A DNA stretch of 64,000 nt from Sophora flavescens (Eukaryota; Streptophyta; Magnoliopsida; Fabales; Fabaceae), in the NCBI GenBank assembly GCA_030762895.1, contig CM061062.1:139979104-140043103 (forward strand). Reading direction: 5' to 3'. The notes beneath the pieces were generated by a model, which was given only the letters and a program-made list of their open reading frames with translations, was not told the DNA's origin and ran no database searches. Of this stretch, positions 45,503 through 57,470 are shown one piece after another. The translations under genes and the position numbers were made by a program. Position 1 is the stretch's first letter. The number at the start of each line of letters is the position of its first letter.

Positions 45503-46439
45503 TATTTAATTTAACGTTAGAAAGTTATTGCTCATCTAATAATTGTGGATGAAGTGGGTCAACCTTATAAAAGTTAGAGAAAGGAAAAAAAAACCTAAAA
45601 CACACATGTGCTGCCTATATATGTATATTATACTTAGTCACTGCGGGAGGAGGAGGTTAGTAGCGCACCGCACAGGGAATTAGAGAGGCAGTGCAGTGAG
45701 CTTAGAGAGAGAGAGGTTCTTATACATGTTTCTTTTCTTTGGCAGTGCCATCGTAGCAATGAAGGGAAGGAGATTTTTTAGAGAAACATTAGCTTTTGTC
45801 ATACATAATTTTTAGAGTATTTTGGAGGTCTTCGAGAGGTGAGTAACAATACTTTTTACGAAGCATTTCCATGGTATGAATGATTGTTTGTGTTGACAAA
45901 AGATTGCTTTTTGAGAGTTTTGTTTTAATTGATTTGATGAACTGAATTAGTAAATATGTTTTCCCTAAAATTAAAAGAAACTGTTTATTGATAATTTATT
46001 GTTCGGCGCATAAAATTCTTCCGGTTAAAGGTTAGATTGATAAATCAACTAAACAGAGGTATTGTGCGTCAAAACTCACATGAGCAGATTCCTTTTATTC
46101 TTAATTGCTTCGTGAAATCATGTACATAATGTCAAGATCAATTCAAGTATGAACTGGAGTTCTAATGACACATGGTTTTTGTTTTCGGGAAGTATATGAT
46201 TTTGTTTAATTGAACTTTAATATATTAATTTAGTGATAGCATGAATTAAATCCCACTGGTTTATAGTTAAAAAGAATGTATATGTGTGTTTGATTGTTAT
46301 AATTTAAGATACTTTTGTCATCTTTTATTTGAGATATAAATTATATATGTATGTTTTGTGAAGTTTGTTATGTCACCAAAGATAGGGGCATTGGCTTGTA
46401 ACATCGCCATTTAATGGGATGTCGAAAATTAAGATATGG

Positions 46440-46760
46440 GGCAAGGAATCCATTTTATGAACGAGGCTCTCGGGTCACCAATAATGGGAGACAAGGAACC
46501 AATTTAATTACGAGATTCTCGGGTCACCATAAGGGCAAAGAGTCAATTCTAAAATGAGATTCATGAGTCACCAAGGGGGCAAGGAATCAATTCTAGAACG
46601 AGGTTCTCGGGTCACCATAAAGAGGGTGGCAAGGAATCAATTCTAGAACGAGGTTCTCGAGTCACCGCAGACAAGGGGCAAGGAACCAATTTAATAAGGT
46701 TATCGATTCACCCAATTGGGCAAGAAACCAACACAAAGTGGGGTTTCCGAGCCACTTGAG
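46440..46760 (+). repeat. Seven-unit tandem array in X
   Basis: Units of 43-50 bp start at about 46440, 46489, 46535, 46578, 46628, 46676 and 46719. The best pair share GGCAAGGAATCAATTCTAGA and the following CGAGGTTCTCG, which can pair as CGAG/CTCG, then GTCACC. Confidence 0.88.
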
Positions 46761-47543
46761 GATTGTGTTATCGTGTGATGTGTGGTTTCTTTGGTTAATT
46801 AATATATGATATTTGATTATGTTTTTGAGTTGACGTTATACGATTGTTGTAATTAAATGTTTTTTTAATAAACATCATTTTGGAAAATTAGCGGGTACCA
46901 TGGATAGTTTTTCCAGTTACTGCACTGGTTGAGAACATCTCTATTTTTGAAATATTTTATAACTATATTGTTGTTCACTGGGATTTTATATCTCATTAAA
47001 AGTGTTGTTTTCAGAGCCTGAGGATCTCACTATTGAGGAAACCGAGACTTGAATTATCTTCTTACTTTTAGCATGGTTGGTTAGTATCGTAGCATTGTTT
47101 AAGAGGGTCATGTAGACATCGTTTATTAGTTTCAATTTACTTTTCTTGGATTGTATTTAGACGCACGGTTTTAAGGCTTTTGTTTTTATTTTATTTATTC
47201 GAACGTATGGATTTATATTTATTTTTATTACTTGGATACTTTATTACTATTTTATTTAATATGAGCTATTTTCAGACTCAATTAATTTGTGAAAATTTTA
47301 TGACATGTATGTCTTAATTAAATGTTTTAAAGGATTTTTATTGATTTTATCTTGGGTTACTAATGTAACAAAGGGCGTTACACTACTCAACTACTCCAAT
47401 GCATGAATGAGCAATACAGCGCACAACCAACAATCACCACCTCCGCTTGGGCCACTCGGCTACACGAGTTCATCATCATCATCAATGTTATCTTTCATCT
47501 TTAGTCTTTAATCTTTTATCACATAATCTTTTTACTTACACTC

Positions 47544-47730
47544 TGGCCAAAAAGCACCAGATCTCAACACCTTGACCATTAAGCATCAAGGCCCTCTTGG
47601 CCACTCGACTACCAAGGTCCAATATCTTTTAACAAGACCTTGACATTATGCATCAAGGCCTCATTGGCCACTCGGCTGCCAAGGTACAGAACAACAACAC
47701 TCTGGCCAATAAGCACCAGAGCTCAACACC
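47544..47730. repeat. Hairpin array in E LTR
   Basis: Short stem-loops: CTCTGG...CCAGA, CCTTGA...TCAAGG and TTGG...CCAAGG, each with a loop of roughly 10 bases. Equivalent to 48606-48960. Confidence 0.75.
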
Positions 47731-47733
47731 TCG

Positions 47734-47892
47734 GACTCGGAGGCTCCAACCAAGCAGGAAGAACTAAAGGTTCTTAATACTTTGCATCATTATCTATAAT
47801 AAATATAGATAATTCTAACAGGAGCACACAGAAGACTCGTAACAGACTCGTACCATGGCTTGATATGACAAACCTGCTCTGATACCACTAAA
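47734..47892 (-). other. E internal region fragment between LTRs
   Basis: About 160 bp of E internal region (GGACTCGGAGGCTCC, the hairpin at 47789-47813 and the primer site TGGTATCAGAGC near 47876-47887), directly joined on its left to an E LTR. The polypurine side is missing. Confidence 0.8.
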
Positions 47893-48367
47893 TGTGACAC
47901 CCTATACCCCGCATGCATTCGTAAATCATAACAGAGATAAAAAAGGAAAAGAACACATGCATATTATATCATAATAATGAAATCCGGGAAGAGGCTGTCG
48001 CATTATAACATTACTTCAGCGTGGAAAAACTAAAACATGTTTAAAAGGTAAAACATAACATAAACATAAACGAAACTCAACCCCGATGTCACATTATAGA
48101 GCTGGTATAACCATAGTCTGAAACATCTCGAATAAACAACATAAACTAAAGAAACTAAACTACGAGTAGAGGCTCCTCAGAGTCATTCCTCAGCAAGCTG
48201 CTCACGGTCCTCTGCATATCCAAAATGATACATGCAAGTAAAAAAAAAAGACTGAGAGTAAGAAACATATATATCAACTAAACGGCATGGGAGTAGTTAG
48301 CAAGATCAACATGCATCATATAAACATAGCATATCAAACAAAACCATCTCATCACATCAATATCAAT

Positions 48368-48369
<2 letters not shown>

Positions 48370-48414
<45 letters not shown>
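48370..48414. repeat. (AT)n microsatellite in E1 left LTR
   Basis: Pure AT run at the position shared by E LTRs. Confidence 0.95.
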
Positions 48415-48416
<2 letters not shown>

Positions 48417-48605
48417 TTCAAAACAAGGTATATTATGTGATGCAACCCTACTCCACTACTCCAATGCATGAATGAGCAACGCAGCGCACAACCAACAATC
48501 ACCACCTCTGATTGGGCCACTCGGCTACCTAAGTTCATCATCATTATCAACGTTATCTTTCATCTTTAGTCTTTAATCTTTTATCACATAATGTTTTCAC
48601 TTACA

Positions 48606-48960
48606 CTCTGGCCAAAAAACACCAGAGCTCAACAACTTGACCATTAAGCATCAAGGCCCCCTTGGCCACTCTACTACCAAGGTCCAATATCTTTTAACAA
48701 CACCTTGACATTATGCATCAAGGTCCCCCTTGGCCACTCGACAGCCAAGGTACAAAATAACAACACTCTGGCCAATAAGCACCGGAGCTAAACACCTCTA
48801 CCACTCGGCTATCGAGGCCCCCTTGGCTACTCGGCTACCAAGGTACAGAACAACATCTTTTTACTTTAGTTATTAACACTATGGCCCATAGGCGCCAGAG
48901 GTCAACACCTTGACCATTAAGCGTCAAGGCTCCCTTGGCCACTCGGCTACCAAGGTACAT
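48606..48960. repeat. Hairpin array in E1 left LTR
   Basis: CTCTGG...CCAGAG (48606-48627), CTTGA...TCAAG (48636-48655), CCTTGG...CCAAGG (48660-48682), then repeats of the same three words in shifting order until about 48956. Confidence 0.85.
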
Positions 48961-49079
48961 TATTATCTTTAAGTTATCTAACTTGTCTTTACTTGGTTTG
49001 GTGCCTTCTTCATTATTAGAAGCATTTGGGGTGAAACACCCCTTGTTACCGTTACTGTGTTCTGAACTGTACAGGGAAG

Positions 49080-49136
49080 CACGACCGGGCTTCCCCCAGA
49101 ATGGGCATGCTGATTGTTAAGTCGAGCCCGGTCGTG
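49080..49136. repeat. 11-bp inverted repeat in E1 left LTR
   Basis: CACGACCGGGC at 49080-49090 and GCCCGGTCGTG at 49126-49136 are perfect complements. A second short palindrome-like word, GCATGACCATGC, follows at about 49148. A decayed version is at about 61899-61970. Confidence 0.85.
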
Positions 49137-50600
49137 TTGACTGTTGAGCATGACCATGCTCTATGGAGTGTGGTCGTACTGTTTCTGGGCAGAAAGGTTG
49201 AACAAGCCTTACTAAGTTTCCTAGGGCATTCAAAGATCAAACCTATTGGTTTAAGCTACACCATCAATCATCAGTTTCATTACCTTTAATTGTTCCCATG
49301 CCTTAAACACTCATTAATCAATACTAGGGTCTTTGACTAAGACCTATGAACATAACCTTGCCTCTCATACTATATTCATGTCTTATGAACAAACCGGGAA
49401 AACATCCCTTAAATGCATTCATCTTTATTAACATCTCTTCTAAGGTATTAACATCTTTAATAAGCCCTATTAATCGGTTAGTCTTACTAACGTGATTGTT
49501 GGCATTAACATCCACAACAATCAACACTCATTCAGAGCACCACATCATCATCATTATCATAACAGTTTCATCATTATCATAACAACATCATCATCATCAT
49601 AATAGCATCATCATCATCATGAACATTCATGGTATCATTAAACATCATACTCAATTGGGCATACCAATAACATCCAACAATACATCATCAATAATTAACA
49701 TCAAACAATGCAACAATTAAAGCATGCAATTACCATTATAATCATATCATACATACATCAATTAACATCAAATAGACAAACAACATATGATAGGGTCATG
49801 GGTTAACCCTTCATCTTATGCTACTCCCAACTCCTACATGTCAATACTATTCCTTCTCCTCATACCTCAATCAAATTCTCAAGCCTTGAAGGGATGAGAG
49901 TGTCGAATCCAAGCCTCCTTCACTAGTTCCAACAATTACAAAATAAGAAGAGTTCATAAAGAGGACCATAACTCCCAAACCAACGAGAGAATCAAAAAGG
50001 GAACAAGAGGTATTGAGACACCCCAATGTGCCCCATCGTTGAAAATACGTAAAAATTAAAGCTTAATAAATAATCATATAACTTCTACAAATATAAAACA
50101 CATTAAAGTTGTAATATATAATTACACACATGTTTATTTATTACAAAACCAAAACACTGTTAAGGGTACCCTCTCAGTAGGATCCCTCACAGGCATAAAC
50201 TTCACTACAGACATACTTAGCGGAAATATAAATACTCTTTAGACACACTGGCCATAATGTCTATACTCTAATCGCCTTGAATGACAGCTCGACCTCCAGC
50301 ATCTGGTTCGTAAGGAGTTCCATCTAACTCCTCAGTAATTGGTTCCTCCATCGGGTCTTCTCGTACGATCACATCAGAAATAAAATACAACACACAGAAA
50401 GATATAGGGAATAAGAAACAGTTCTATCATCAAAAAGTGGAAAAGATTCATAGTATATCATACAGTAATTGTCACAGACACGCATCACTCAAAATCAACA
50501 ATCATCCTCAATTCACTATATCATCATCTACCCTCATCCCATGCAACTAAAACTTTATACTGATGTGGCCATCTTCACTCCTGTCACATTAGTCAGTAGT

Positions 50601-50790
50601 CCAGAACGGTCCAGTACCAATAACATACGAACAAGTCAAGGAATATCATTCCATAACGGTCTAGTGCCAAGAACATACGAACTCGTCAAGGAATATCATT
50701 CCATAACGGTTCAGTGCCAATAACATACGAACGTGTAAAGGAGTATCAATCCAGAACGGTCCAGTGCCAAGAACATACGAACTCGTCAAG
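50601..50790. repeat. Four-unit 50-bp tandem repeat, D 3' LTR
   Basis: Units start at 50601, 50651, 50701 and 50751, an exact 50-bp period, each with CCAGAACGGTCCAGTGCCAA or a close variant and ACATACGAAC. Confidence 0.93.
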
Positions 50791-51246
50791 ACTAAAGAGT
50801 ATTACGGTAGTCTACCTCGGCATCCACATCCGTAGGGCACTCACCCGCAATATCCGATATCCCCAAAATAGGATATCCTGACCTCGTGTGTTCCACTCAC
50901 ACGGCTGTGACTAACAATACCTCGATAAATGAATCTCCCTAAATTACATCAATAACAACCTAGTGCCTCAACCTTCCATCAAAGTCTAAACACCTTTTTC
51001 CTCATAGATAAAACCACTTAATTAGGCTAGGCACCTCTAAATCACCTTTATTCTCTCACCCAAACAATTATCTCCCGAACAACACATATCCTTACTTAAA
51101 AATCAGCTAACCACAATATTAAACCCAGGCAGATCATGCATAACATTACATCAGAAAATATTCATATATCTCAATATCATATAAAGCAATTTATCACAAC
51201 CAAATCATAATAATCAAACCAAATAAATAACAAAGTCAGACTCTGT

Positions 51247-51355
51247 CACGGCCTGGTCGTGATAGCCATCACGGTCGTGACAGACAACAAAGACAAGAAT
51301 CCTACAACACAGAACCTATCACGGCCTGGCCATGACAACCATCACGGCCGTGACA
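51247..51355. repeat. TCACGGCC cassettes in D 3' LTR
   Basis: Two cassettes: TCACGGCCTGGTCGTGA, six bases, TCACGGTCGTGA; then a second with one mismatch (GGCCATGA) and TCACGGCCGTGA. Flanked by near-identical CAGACAACAAA words. The corresponding place in C LTRs has no such sequence. Confidence 0.9.
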
Positions 51356-51935
51356 GACAACAAACATCCTCAATATCTTAAATATTCAAACACCGAAATA
51401 ATACTTCACATGCAGATGGAATACCTCAACCAGCGTATCACAGTCAATTTGATAACTTAAAATCAAACATCCTCAAATACTTAAAATCAACTTAATGTAG
51501 ATAAACCTACAATCCCCGAATCACCATTGGTTTTACAGAAAAGGTTACCAATGGGATCTTGGTCTTGTCGATTACTCGACTACTAGTAGGGTTTAGGTCG
51601 CCCTACACAATTATCGTATAATCTACTACTTATCGATTCCGACGATAGGTTGATTCTTTTCCCCACCTGAGTTATCACCGGAAACACGTACACGACGATC
51701 CTCGTTATCCCGCCACGAGTTAACACAACCACCTTCAACCAAACAACATAACTATAATTAATCAACTAACAACCATCTATGACACTTTAGGGCTAGGTTT
51801 GGCCAAGACTTAGAAAATAGGTTTAGGGTTATCTTCTTAATGCCATCTTTTGGATCCTAGTTACTGTAGTCTTAACTAACATAGATTACTTATTACAATA
51901 CTAAAATTTGAAAAAAAATCCTCTAACCTTTAGGG

Positions 51936-51944
51936 TTAGGGTTT
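51936..51944 (-). promoter_or_regulatory. Telo-box in D 3' LTR
   Basis: Minus strand AAACCCTAA, preceded by CCGAAACCCTAACCC as in the C LTRs. Confidence 0.45.
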
Positions 51945-53733
51945 CGGCCAAGGGCTGACTTTTAGGGTTCAAAATCCTTAAAATTCCTAATCATGATTAA
52001 GTCATAGATTAATGATCCTTGATTAACCTAAATCATGGATTAGTGACTAAACAACTAAAGTTGAAACTCAAAACTTCCTATCTCTTTTAAACAAGGATTC
52101 GGCCTCAACATGTTCATAGGGTTAGGGTTCTTAGTTTAATAAACCAACTTCGATTTATTAAGCATACATACTAATAGCTTGATTAACAAGATCATTAATG
52201 AAAACCATGAACAAAAACTCTACCAAACCTACTTTGATAGATTTGGCCAAGGCTAGGTTTTTACGAAAGAAATTTTTGATTACATCATGCTCTTAGATTT
52301 AGATAATATGCATGATATCAAGAAGATAGCAAGTAGTTTCATCATCATTAGATTTTTCTAGAATTTATTATGACTTTTCAAAGTTCTAGGGTTAGAAACT
52401 TTAAAGTGATGAACAATTATAATATAAACCTTGAATCAAGAAACTAATTGATAAAGAACATAGGCATGATTAAGGAAGAAGATTAGGATTTACCTCTTGA
52501 AAATCAAAGACAAAGGAATTCCAAGAAACTTGCTTCACAAACTTATCACTAAAGAACTTATGAACTTAGGGTTTTGAACAAAAAGGCATTAGAAACTAAG
52601 TTAAAAGTGAGAGTATGGTATTTATAGAGATAGTGGCGCCATCTTGGGAAGGATCTAGATGATGATGAGTTGTCTTGCTAAAGGATTCAAATGCAATTAA
52701 GTTCTAAGGACCAATTTGCAAAGATTCCATAAGTTGAAGGACTAGTTTGCAAATTGTCAATAAGGTGTCATGATGATGATTTTGCCACATTTAATGCAAG
52801 CTTATCTTGACTTTGTTGGCTGAATTTATGTGTCAAAGATATTTTAGGACAATTCATGAAAGTTGAAGAAAACTCAAGAATGTTGAAGAATAATCAAGGA
52901 TGATGTAGAAAAATGTGGAAAATTGTGGAACACTCTAGAAAAATCTTGATTCATCCAACAAAATGAGGGCAACCATCAATCCTTTTGGGTCTTGCGCATG
53001 GGATGGGTTACTTTGGGCTTGGTTTCATTTTTGTGGAGCCCACTTGAAGATTTAAGCATTAAGCTTAACATAGGAACTTGTATAGTTTCAAATAGGCTCT
53101 ATGGAATCAATCCATGAACTAGAAAATTTTGGGCTTCTAAGCCACGAATATTTGAGATTTGGAACAAGGATTCTATCCCAATTCACTTAAAATAACTTAG
53201 AAACTAACTTAGAGACAAAAGGGTAATTAACAGAAAGTTCAGGGGCTTAAGCGTAAAATTCATAAATTTTCTATTTAACCCTGAAAAACCTTCTAGAATT
53301 AAAAATATGATTCATCCCCTTGAATCATCTCAAAATCCTAAGATAAACCCTCTATCGGTTCTGAGAAACTCCGAAATCCCTTCCGTCGTCTACCCGATTA
53401 CGCGTTCCGCCCGAAAAACGTAAATTATTTTAATATTTTTCTGAAATCATTCAAAAAATGCATAATTTTAGAAAATAAAATAATAATCTTAAGTATTTCG
53501 TTCACAAATTAAAGTTAGGTCTTTTGATCAGTATTATTATACTGTCAATGGAATTCGCGGGCCGGGTTTCTCCTGAGTTTCCAACCTAATTTTTAATCGT
53601 AGCTTCCTACATTCAAGTAGGATTGAGTAGTAAACTCCGTGTATTTAAAATAATTTTATAAAACTCAAATAAATTTATAAACATATTTATATGTATTAAT
53701 GTTATTTAAAACAGCGAAATACAGGGTGTTACA

Positions 53734-53947
53734 TTACTACCCCTCTTAAAAAAAAATCCGTCCTCGGAATTTCTTAACTCAACACTAGACATCATCTTGT
53801 AATCTTATCTTAATCTAAAGCTCCAACAATATATTTCTCATCGCTGTTTTTCCCCTAGGTGACAGCGGTAACTTCATAACAAAATTCGTGCCTATATCGT
53901 TCTATTTATCCTCGAACTTATCCATCACTATATTCTATTCATTGTCC
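53734..53947 (-). other. D noncoding 3' internal segment
   Basis: Follows gag; it ends in a purine-rich tract of TTTTTTAAGAGGGGTAGTAA type next to the LTR. No trace of pol. Confidence 0.7.
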
Positions 53948-55258
53948 TTAACCTTTCCCACTTGATCTAACATCCTTAAAGGACATAATTAAAACAATCC
54001 TATTATTCCAATTTATATCAAAATCATACATACCGTGTATGAGATCTGCAGCGTGAGGGGATTCAACTCCTCTTATGGTAAACACTCTCCCGGCAGCTTG
54101 AGGTCTAATCATCTGCTGACCGGTTGCGGGAACTCCTCCCTGGGTTCCACCTCTATAACCTCCAGCTTCCCTATTCACAGCTACCGGCTGCGGCATACCT
54201 TTCTGTCTACAATCACGAGCATAATGACATGGTTTCCCACAGTTGAAACAACCAGATCCCTCCTTACAATTCCTAACATGGTGCGGTCCTCCGCATCTGA
54301 AACAAACTAAGCCTTGTTGTTGCTGGCTTGTTCTGACCACTTGTGTGGTAGCTACTAGTGTTGGTGCCACTGTCTGCAATTGTCTGGCATATGGTCCTTG
54401 TCTCTCTTGAGAACCCCTATCTTCTCTCCGTTGGAGACCTGATCGAATAGGACCTCCACTCCTCTGCTGCCTCTGCTCAGCAGCTTGCCTCAGATCTATG
54501 CTTTCTATGGCACTGCATCTCTCGACTAGCTCCGGAAAACTCTGGATATCGAGAGATACTATAGCCCTCTGTAGTTCATGTCGGAGTCCTTCCTCAAACC
54601 TTCTACATTGACAATCCTCATCTGGGAATCTCTGATAAAATTCAGAATCCTTAATCAGAGCCTCAAATCGTGATGCATAATCACCAACAGTCATGTTGCC
54701 TTGTTTGAGACTCATGAATTCCCTTTCTTTCTCGCATCGAACTAGACGCGGAAAATACTTCCCAAAGAAGTAGTCACTAAAAAGATGCCAGTTGATAACT
54801 CTACCTTCGGCATCCAGCAATCTTCGCTTGCCTCTCCACCAAGACTCTGCTCCTCCAGTTAGCATGAAGGCAGCATACGTCACTTTCCTATCCTCTCTGT
54901 AGCGCATGGTATCGAATATCTTCTCGATCTCTTGTATCCACCATTCTGCCTTCTCTGGATCATAATCTCCTCGGAATTGGGGTGGCTTCCTTTTCACGAA
55001 AGTTGCCATTCCGGCATCTTCAGCTGCAGCATCTCTCCTTTGATTCTGTTGTTCCTGCTGTTCTTTGTTCATTTGTAGCATCTCAGCATTCTGCTGTGTT
55101 TGTAACAACAGAGCAGTAACTATGTTTTTCATGGTATCTTGAGTCTCGGATGACTCTCCTCCACTCCCGGTCTGATTATTTTCCACATTGTTATCTCCAA
55201 CAATTCTTTCAGGAGTTCAGTCATCACTGACGATCGGACGTCCTCTTCCACGAGCCAT
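53948..55258 (-). pseudogene. D gag
   Basis: The natural start is ATG at 55258 (MARGRGRPIVSDD), but TGA at 55217-55219 follows; the open part starts at 55186 and gives 412 residues. It has a Gln-rich N-terminus, the capsid segment (IQEIEKIFDTMRYREDRKV, ESWWRGKRRLLDAEGRVIN, EREFMSLKQGNMTVGDYAS), and two zinc knuckles, CFRCGGPHHVRNC and CFNCGKPCHYARDC. In the second, the Gly before His is Cys but the ligands remain. The C-terminus reaches VFTIRGVESPHAADLIHGM, the first residues of protease, then departs into unrelated sequence. A reinitiated or readthrough product could still form particles. Confidence 0.85.
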
Positions 55259-55475
55259 GATTCTGTAAAATAAATCATTCTCTCTTATCAGTATGACATA
55301 TAATACCACATAGACAAGTATATAAATACCATATGCCACACTAATGTTATTTATCGCGTCGGATTCAGACACACTATCCACCTTCTAAGCATAGTTAAAA
55401 TCCGATGTGGAGTCAACTAGACACGGCCAGTAACAACTTCATATACCTCACAGTCCGATTAGAATCGAATTGCAA

Positions 55476-55483
55476 TGATACCA
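55476..55483 (-). promoter_or_regulatory. D primer-binding site, altered
   Basis: Minus strand TGGTATCA matches initiator tRNA-Met; the next bases are TTG where C has GAG. Confidence 0.65.
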
Positions 55484-56127
55484 CCAAAATGAGACACCCC
55501 GATGTGCCCCATCGTACTATTACATTAAAACCTTAATAGTTATTTACTTAATCGCGCGCTTATCATTGAAAATACGTAAAAATTAAAACCTAATTAATAA
55601 TCATATAACTTCTACAAATATAAAACACACCAAAGTTGTAATATATAATTACACACATGTTTATTTATTACAAAACCAAAACACTGTTAAGGATACCCTC
55701 TCAGTAGGATCCCTCACAGGCATAAACTTCACTACAGGCATACTTAGCGGAAATATAAATACTCTTTAGACACACTGGCCATAATGTCTATACTCTAATC
55801 GCCTTGAATCACAGCTCGACCTCCAGCATCTGGTTCGTAAGGAGTTCCATCTAACTCCTCAGCAATTGGTTCCTCCATCGGGTCTTCTCGTACGATCACA
55901 TCAGAAATAAAATACAACACACAGAAAGATATAGGGAATAAGAAACAGTTCTATCATCAAAAAGTAGAAAAGATTCATAGTATATCATACAGTAATTGTC
56001 ACAGACACGCATCACTCAAAATCAACAATCATCCTCAATTCACTATATCATCCTCGACCCTCATCCCATGCAACTAAAACTTTATACTGATGTGGCCATC
56101 TTCACTCCTGTCACATTAGTCAGTAGT

Positions 56128-56317
56128 CCAGAACGGTCCAGTACCAATAACATACGAACAAGTCAAGGAATATCATTCCATAACGGTCTAGTGCCAAGAA
56201 CATACGAACTCGTCAAGGAATATCATTCCATAACGGTCCAGTGCCAATAACATACGAACGTGTAAAGGAGTATCAATCCAGAACGGTCCAGTGCCAAGAA
56301 CATACGAACTCGTCAAG
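56128..56317. repeat. Four-unit 50-bp tandem repeat, D 5' LTR
   Basis: Same four units in the same order as 50601-50790. Confidence 0.93.
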
Positions 56318-56770
56318 ACTAAAGAGTATTACGGTAGTCTACCTCGGCATCCACATCCGTAGGGCACTCACCCGCAATATCCGATATCCCAAAATAGGAT
56401 ATCCTGACCTCGTGTGTTCCACTCACACGGCTGTGACTAACAATACCTCGATAAATGAATCTCCCTAAATTACATCAATAACAACCTAGTGCCTCAACCT
56501 TCCATCAAAGTCTCAACACCTTTTTCCTCATAGATAAAACCACTTAATTAGGCTAGGCACCTCTAAATCACCTTTATTCTCTCACCCAAACAATTATCTC
56601 CCGAGCAACACATATCTTTACTTAAAAATCAGCTAAGCACAATATTAAACCCAGGCAGATCATGCATAACATAACATCAGAAAATATTCATATATCTCAA
56701 TATCATATAAAGCAATTTATCACAACCAAATCATAATAATCAAACCAAATAAATAACAAAGTCAGACTCT

Positions 56771-56881
56771 GTCACGGCCTGGCCGTGATAGCCATCACGG
56801 TCATGACAGACAACAAAGACAAGAATCCTACAACACAGATCCTGTCACGGCCTGGCCATGACAACCATCACGGCCGTGACA
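56771..56881. repeat. TCACGGCC cassettes in D 5' LTR
   Basis: Two cassettes as in 51247-51355; here the first 17-mer is a perfect TCACGGCCTGGCCGTGA. Confidence 0.9.
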
Positions 56882-57461
56882 GACAACAAACATCCTCAAT
56901 ATCTTAAATATTCAAACACCGAAATAATACTTCACATGCAGATGGAATACCTCAACCAGCGTATCACAGTCAATTTGATAACTTAAAATCAAACATCCTC
57001 AAATACTTAAAATCAAATTAATGTCGATAAACCTACAATCCCCGAATCACAATTGGTTTTACAGAAAAGGTTTGCAATGGGATCTTGGTCTTGTCGATTA
57101 CTCGACCACTAGTAGGGTTTAGGTCGCCCTACACAATTATCGTATAATCTACTACTTATCGATTCCGACGATAGGTTGATTCTTTTCCCCACCTGAGTTA
57201 TCACCGGAAACACGTACACAACGATCCTCGTTATCCCGCCACGAGTTAACACAACCACCTTCAACCAAACAACATAACTATAATTAATCAACTAACAACC
57301 ATCTATGACACTTTAGGGCTAGGTTCGGCCAAGACTTAGAAAATATGTTTAGGGTTATCTTCTTAATGCCATCTTTTGGATCCTAGTTACTAGAGTCTTA
57401 ACTAACATAGATTACTTATTACAATACTAAAATTTGAAACAAAATCCTCTAACCTTTAGGG

Positions 57462-57470
57462 TTAGGGTTT
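57462..57470 (-). promoter_or_regulatory. Telo-box in D 5' LTR
   Basis: Minus strand AAACCCTAA. Confidence 0.45.

Larger units (their letters stand above)
45270..47382 (+). mobile_element. X: free-standing LTR
   Basis: Starts TGTAACATCTT and ends GGGCGTTACA, 2113 bp, flanked by TTACT and CTACT (4 of 5 bases match, the target being CTACT in E1). No coding region or second LTR, so it is best read as a solo LTR. A region with CTATATATG near 45615 followed by a GA-rich stretch suggests a plus-strand promoter. It contains an (AT)n repeat (45455-45501) and a tandem array (46440-46760). Confidence 0.75.
44685..47733 (-). repeat. E LTR (E2 5' LTR), truncated and carrying X
   Basis: Starts (plus coordinates) TGTGACACCC as in E1. 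It is interrupted by X at 45270-47382, resumes with the hairpin array, and breaks off at about 47733 in CAACACCTCGG, where an E internal region follows. No gene. Confidence 0.85.
47893..50013 (-). repeat. E1 3' LTR, left part
   Basis: Begins TGTGACACCC in plus coordinates. It contains an AT microsatellite, hairpin array, a long inverted repeat (49080-49136) and ATC-rich runs near 49545-49625. Open frames here have no family support. Confidence 0.88.
50014..53733 (-). repeat. D 3' LTR
   Basis: On the minus strand it starts TGTAACACCCTG at 53733 and ends GTGTCTCA at 50014. Compared with the other LTR it lacks about 50 bases after CCCCATCG near its outer end. It contains a 50-bp tandem repeat, TCACGGCC cassettes and a telo-box. 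No gene; the frame at 51583-51765 recurs in both LTRs but has no family signature. Confidence 0.92.

Noticed and set aside
51583..51765. 60-residue frame identical in both D LTRs (also 57109-57291)
   Set aside because: Identity is explained by LTR duplication; no start context, domain or relative in the C LTRs supports a gene.
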